14,961 nucleotides of DNA from an uncultured Bacteroidales bacterium (GTDB lineage Bacteria > Bacteroidota > Bacteroidia > Bacteroidales > Muribaculaceae), in contig URNY01000058.1 of NCBI GenBank assembly GCA_900549375.1, positions 1 through 14,961 of the forward strand, read 5' to 3'. The notes under the pieces are model-generated. The model did no database searches. It had not been told where the DNA came from and was given only the letters and a program-made list of their open reading frames with translations. This document shows, piece by piece, positions 13,243 through 14,961 of this stretch (position 1 is the first letter of the stretch; every line of letters begins with the position of its first letter). Made by a program: the position numbers and the translations under genes.

Positions 13243-14961
13243 TCAGCGGATGAAGAGGAGCTCGCGATATTTCGGCAGAGGCCAGATCTCGTTGTCCACC
13301 ATCAGCTCAAGCTTGTCGATATGATAACGGATGGTTTCCATCTGCGGAGCCACCTCATCGTGGTAAGCTATGGCTTTTTCACGTTCGGAGTCGATGCGGT
13401 TGGCCTTGCGCCGGGCATCGACCATCGTGGCTACGCCGCTCTTGATGGCCGATACATGCTCGCTTATAGCCTCTATAGAAGCCAGATCCTGCGATGCTAT
13501 ACGATCGGATTTGTCGCCTTTGAAAAGCTCCTTGATCTTATAGACATTGTCGAGCAGGAGCGACTGATAACGGATGGCGGCCGGGATGATATGGTTGATG
13601 GCCAGGTCGCCGAGTACGCGGCTTTCGATCTGGATCTTCTTCGTATACATCTCCCATTTCACCTCGTTGCGGGCTTCAATCTCCTTTTTCGAGAGCACGC
13701 CTGTGCGGGCGAACATATCTATGCTCGATGGCGACATATAAGAATCGTACATCAACGGAGCCGATGTCTCAACGTCGAGACCGCGACGGGCTGCCTCCTC
13801 TTTCCACTCATCGCTATAGCCGTTGCCGTCGAAATGAATGGCTTTGGAGTCCTTCACGAGTTTGCGCACTTCGTCGAGAATGGCCTTCTCTTTGTTTTCA
13901 CCTTTCGCCATACGGGCCTCCACCCTGTCGGAAAAAAGCGAGAGCTGGTCGGCAACCGCGGCATTGAGAGCAATCAGCGCGGAGGCGCAGTTTGCAGACG
14001 AACCCACAGCGCGATATTCGAAGCGGTTGCCCGTGAAAGCGAAGGGACTCGTGCGGTTGCGGTCGGTGTTGTCAACAAGGATTTCCGGAATCTGAGCTAC
14101 ATCGAGTCGCATCTCCTCTTTACCTTTCACGGTGATTTTCTCCTCACCTTCCGATTTCTCGAGTTTATCGAGAATGGCGGAAAGCTGCGAACCGAGGAAC
14201 ATCGAAATGATCGCCGGGGGAGCTTCGTTGGCGCCGAGACGATGAGCGTTTGTGGCGTTGATGATCGAGGCTTTCAGCAGTCCGTTGTGCTTATGAACGG
14301 CCGACATCACGTTGGCAACAAATGTTATGAAGCGCAGATTGTCGGACGGGGTCTTCCCGGGGGCGAAGAGCATCTCGCCTTTGTCGGTGCCGAGACTCCA
14401 GTTGTTGTGCTTGCCGCTACCGTTGATGCCGGCAAAAGGTTTCTCATGCAGAAGAACGCGGAAATTATGGCGCTTTGCCACCTCCTCCATTATTGACATG
14501 AGCAGAAGGTTGTGGTCGTTGGCAAGGTTGCATTCCTCGAACACCGGAGCAAGCTCGAACTGATTGGGGGCCACCTCGTTATGGCGCGTCTTCACAGGAA
14601 TTCCGAGTTTGTGGGCCTCTGTTTCGAGATCGAGCATGAAAGCCTCTACGCGACTCGGTATCGAGCCGAAGTAATGGTCCTCGAGCTGCTGGTTCTTTGC
14701 CGATTCATGGCCCATGAGCGTGCGTCCTGTCAGCACAAGGTCGGGGCGTGCTGAGAAAAGGGCTTCGTCAACGAGAAAATACTCCTGCTCCCAGCCTAAG
14801 AATGTCTGGACATGATTCACTTCCGGGTTGAACAGTCGCGCCACACGGGTAGCCGCCTTGTCGATACTGTTGAGCGCGCGCAGAAGCGGCGTCTTGTAGT
14901 CGAGACTCTCGCCGGTGTAGGATATGAATACGGTCGGGATACAAAGGGTGTTGTCGATGAT
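13243..14961 (-). CDS. glnN: Glutamine synthetase type III (5' end outside window)
   Basis: The frame is open from the right edge to the TGA at 13243-13245, giving 572 residues. Type III enzymes are about 700-730 residues, so roughly 150 N-terminal residues are missing. A GTG at 14842-14844 is internal, because the 39 codons before it keep family-like sequence (PTVFISYTGESLDYKTPLLRA). It makes glutamine from glutamate, ammonia and ATP in the cytoplasm. Seen: GWEQEYFLVDE with catalytic-site acids, RHNEVAPNQFELAPVFEE, HEKPFAGINGSGKHNNWS, NAHRLGANEAPPAI and RNRTSPFAFTGNRFEYRAVG, all type III signatures. The C-terminal helical region after about GNGYSDEW is also typical. The gene faces the MFS gene across a bidirectional terminator; its promoter is outside the window, so regulation by nitrogen cannot be judged. 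Confidence 0.97.
   Translation of the reverse strand: MIDNTLCIPTVFISYTGESLDYKTPLLRALNSIDKAATRVARLFNPEVNHVQTFLGWEQEYFLVDEALFSARPDLVLTGRTLMGHESAKNQQLEDHYFGSIPSRVEAFMLDLETEAHKLGIPVKTRHNEVAPNQFELAPVFEECNLANDHNLLLMSIMEEVAKRHNFRVLLHEKPFAGINGSGKHNNWSLGTDKGEMLFAPGKTPSDNLRFITFVANVMSAVHKHNGLLKASIINATNAHRLGANEAPPAIISMFLGSQLSAILDKLEKSEGEEKITVKGKEEMRLDVAQIPEILVDNTDRNRTSPFAFTGNRFEYRAVGSSANCASALIALNAAVADQLSLFSDRVEARMAKGENKEKAILDEVRKLVKDSKAIHFDGNGYSDEWKEEAARRGLDVETSAPLMYDSYMSPSSIDMFARTGVLSKKEIEARNEVKWEMYTKKIQIESRVLGDLAINHIIPAAIRYQSLLLDNVYKIKELFKGDKSDRIASQDLASIEAISEHVSAIKSGVATMVDARRKANRIDSEREKAIAYHDEVAPQMETIRYHIDKLELMVDNEIWPLPKYRELLFIR

Noticed and set aside
13321..14496. A 391-codon plus-strand open frame opposite glutamine synthetase
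   Set aside because: The minus strand carries unmistakable type III glutamine synthetase motifs over the same range.
14842..14844. GTG as the start of the glutamine synthetase gene
   Set aside because: The frame stays open to the window edge with family-like residues, so the GTG is an internal valine and the gene is truncated by the edge.

Overview
The window looks like a Bacteroidales chromosome, of Muribaculaceae, Bacteroides or similar type. The evidence is a SusC-type TonB-dependent transporter, a hybrid two-component regulator of the kind that controls polysaccharide-utilization loci (PULs), a type III glutamine synthetase, a lipoprotein with a Bacteroidetes-like surface-export signal (Cys-Ser-Asp-Asp), and several matches to the Bacteroidetes -7 promoter box TAnnTTTG. 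Family-level placement is inference. I see no tRNA, rRNA, CRISPR array, insertion sequence or phage gene, and no gene-free stretch above about 300 bases. The longest intergenic regions are 3389-3658 and 9115-9309, and both are described as regulatory regions.

Region 1 (1-7780) is one end of a PUL. On the minus strand a 537-residue surface lipoprotein (1775-3388) is followed after 19 bp by a susC-like gene that runs off the left edge. Divergent to them, on the plus strand, is a very large hybrid sensor/regulator (3659-7780): periplasmic propeller, Y_Y_Y domain, membrane helix, histidine kinase, receiver and AraC-type DNA-binding domain. The inferred logic is that a glycan fragment imported by SusC binds the periplasmic sensor, and the C-terminal HTH activates the divergent lipoprotein-susC promoter. 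That promoter has a good -7 box but no visible -33 box. It carries a small palindrome just upstream and a triple 22-23 bp direct repeat in the predicted leader.

Region 2 (7763-9309) is a minus-strand pair: a small DUF486/DMT-type membrane protein, then a tRNA-dihydrouridine synthase whose 3' end overlaps the regulator's 3' end by 18 bp. Region 3 (9310-11797) is a plus-strand cluster: a flavodiiron protein (O2/NO reduction), a uracil-DNA glycosylase-superfamily protein that starts on the last base of the flavodiiron stop codon, and a DedA membrane protein. Between regions 2 and 3 is a divergent promoter with a perfect 10-10-10 inverted repeat carrying an outward -7 box in each arm, and a separate perfect 20-bp palindrome.

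Region 4 (11798-13193) holds three copies of a 9-bp repeat, a strong hairpin, a Bcr/CflA-type MFS efflux gene and a bidirectional terminator. Region 5 (13243-14961) is the C-terminal 572 residues of a type III glutamine synthetase, truncated by the right edge. The protein families are all recognisable. The less ordinary material is the gene order of the PUL and the repeats and palindromes in the intergenic DNA; I do not see a wholly new system.
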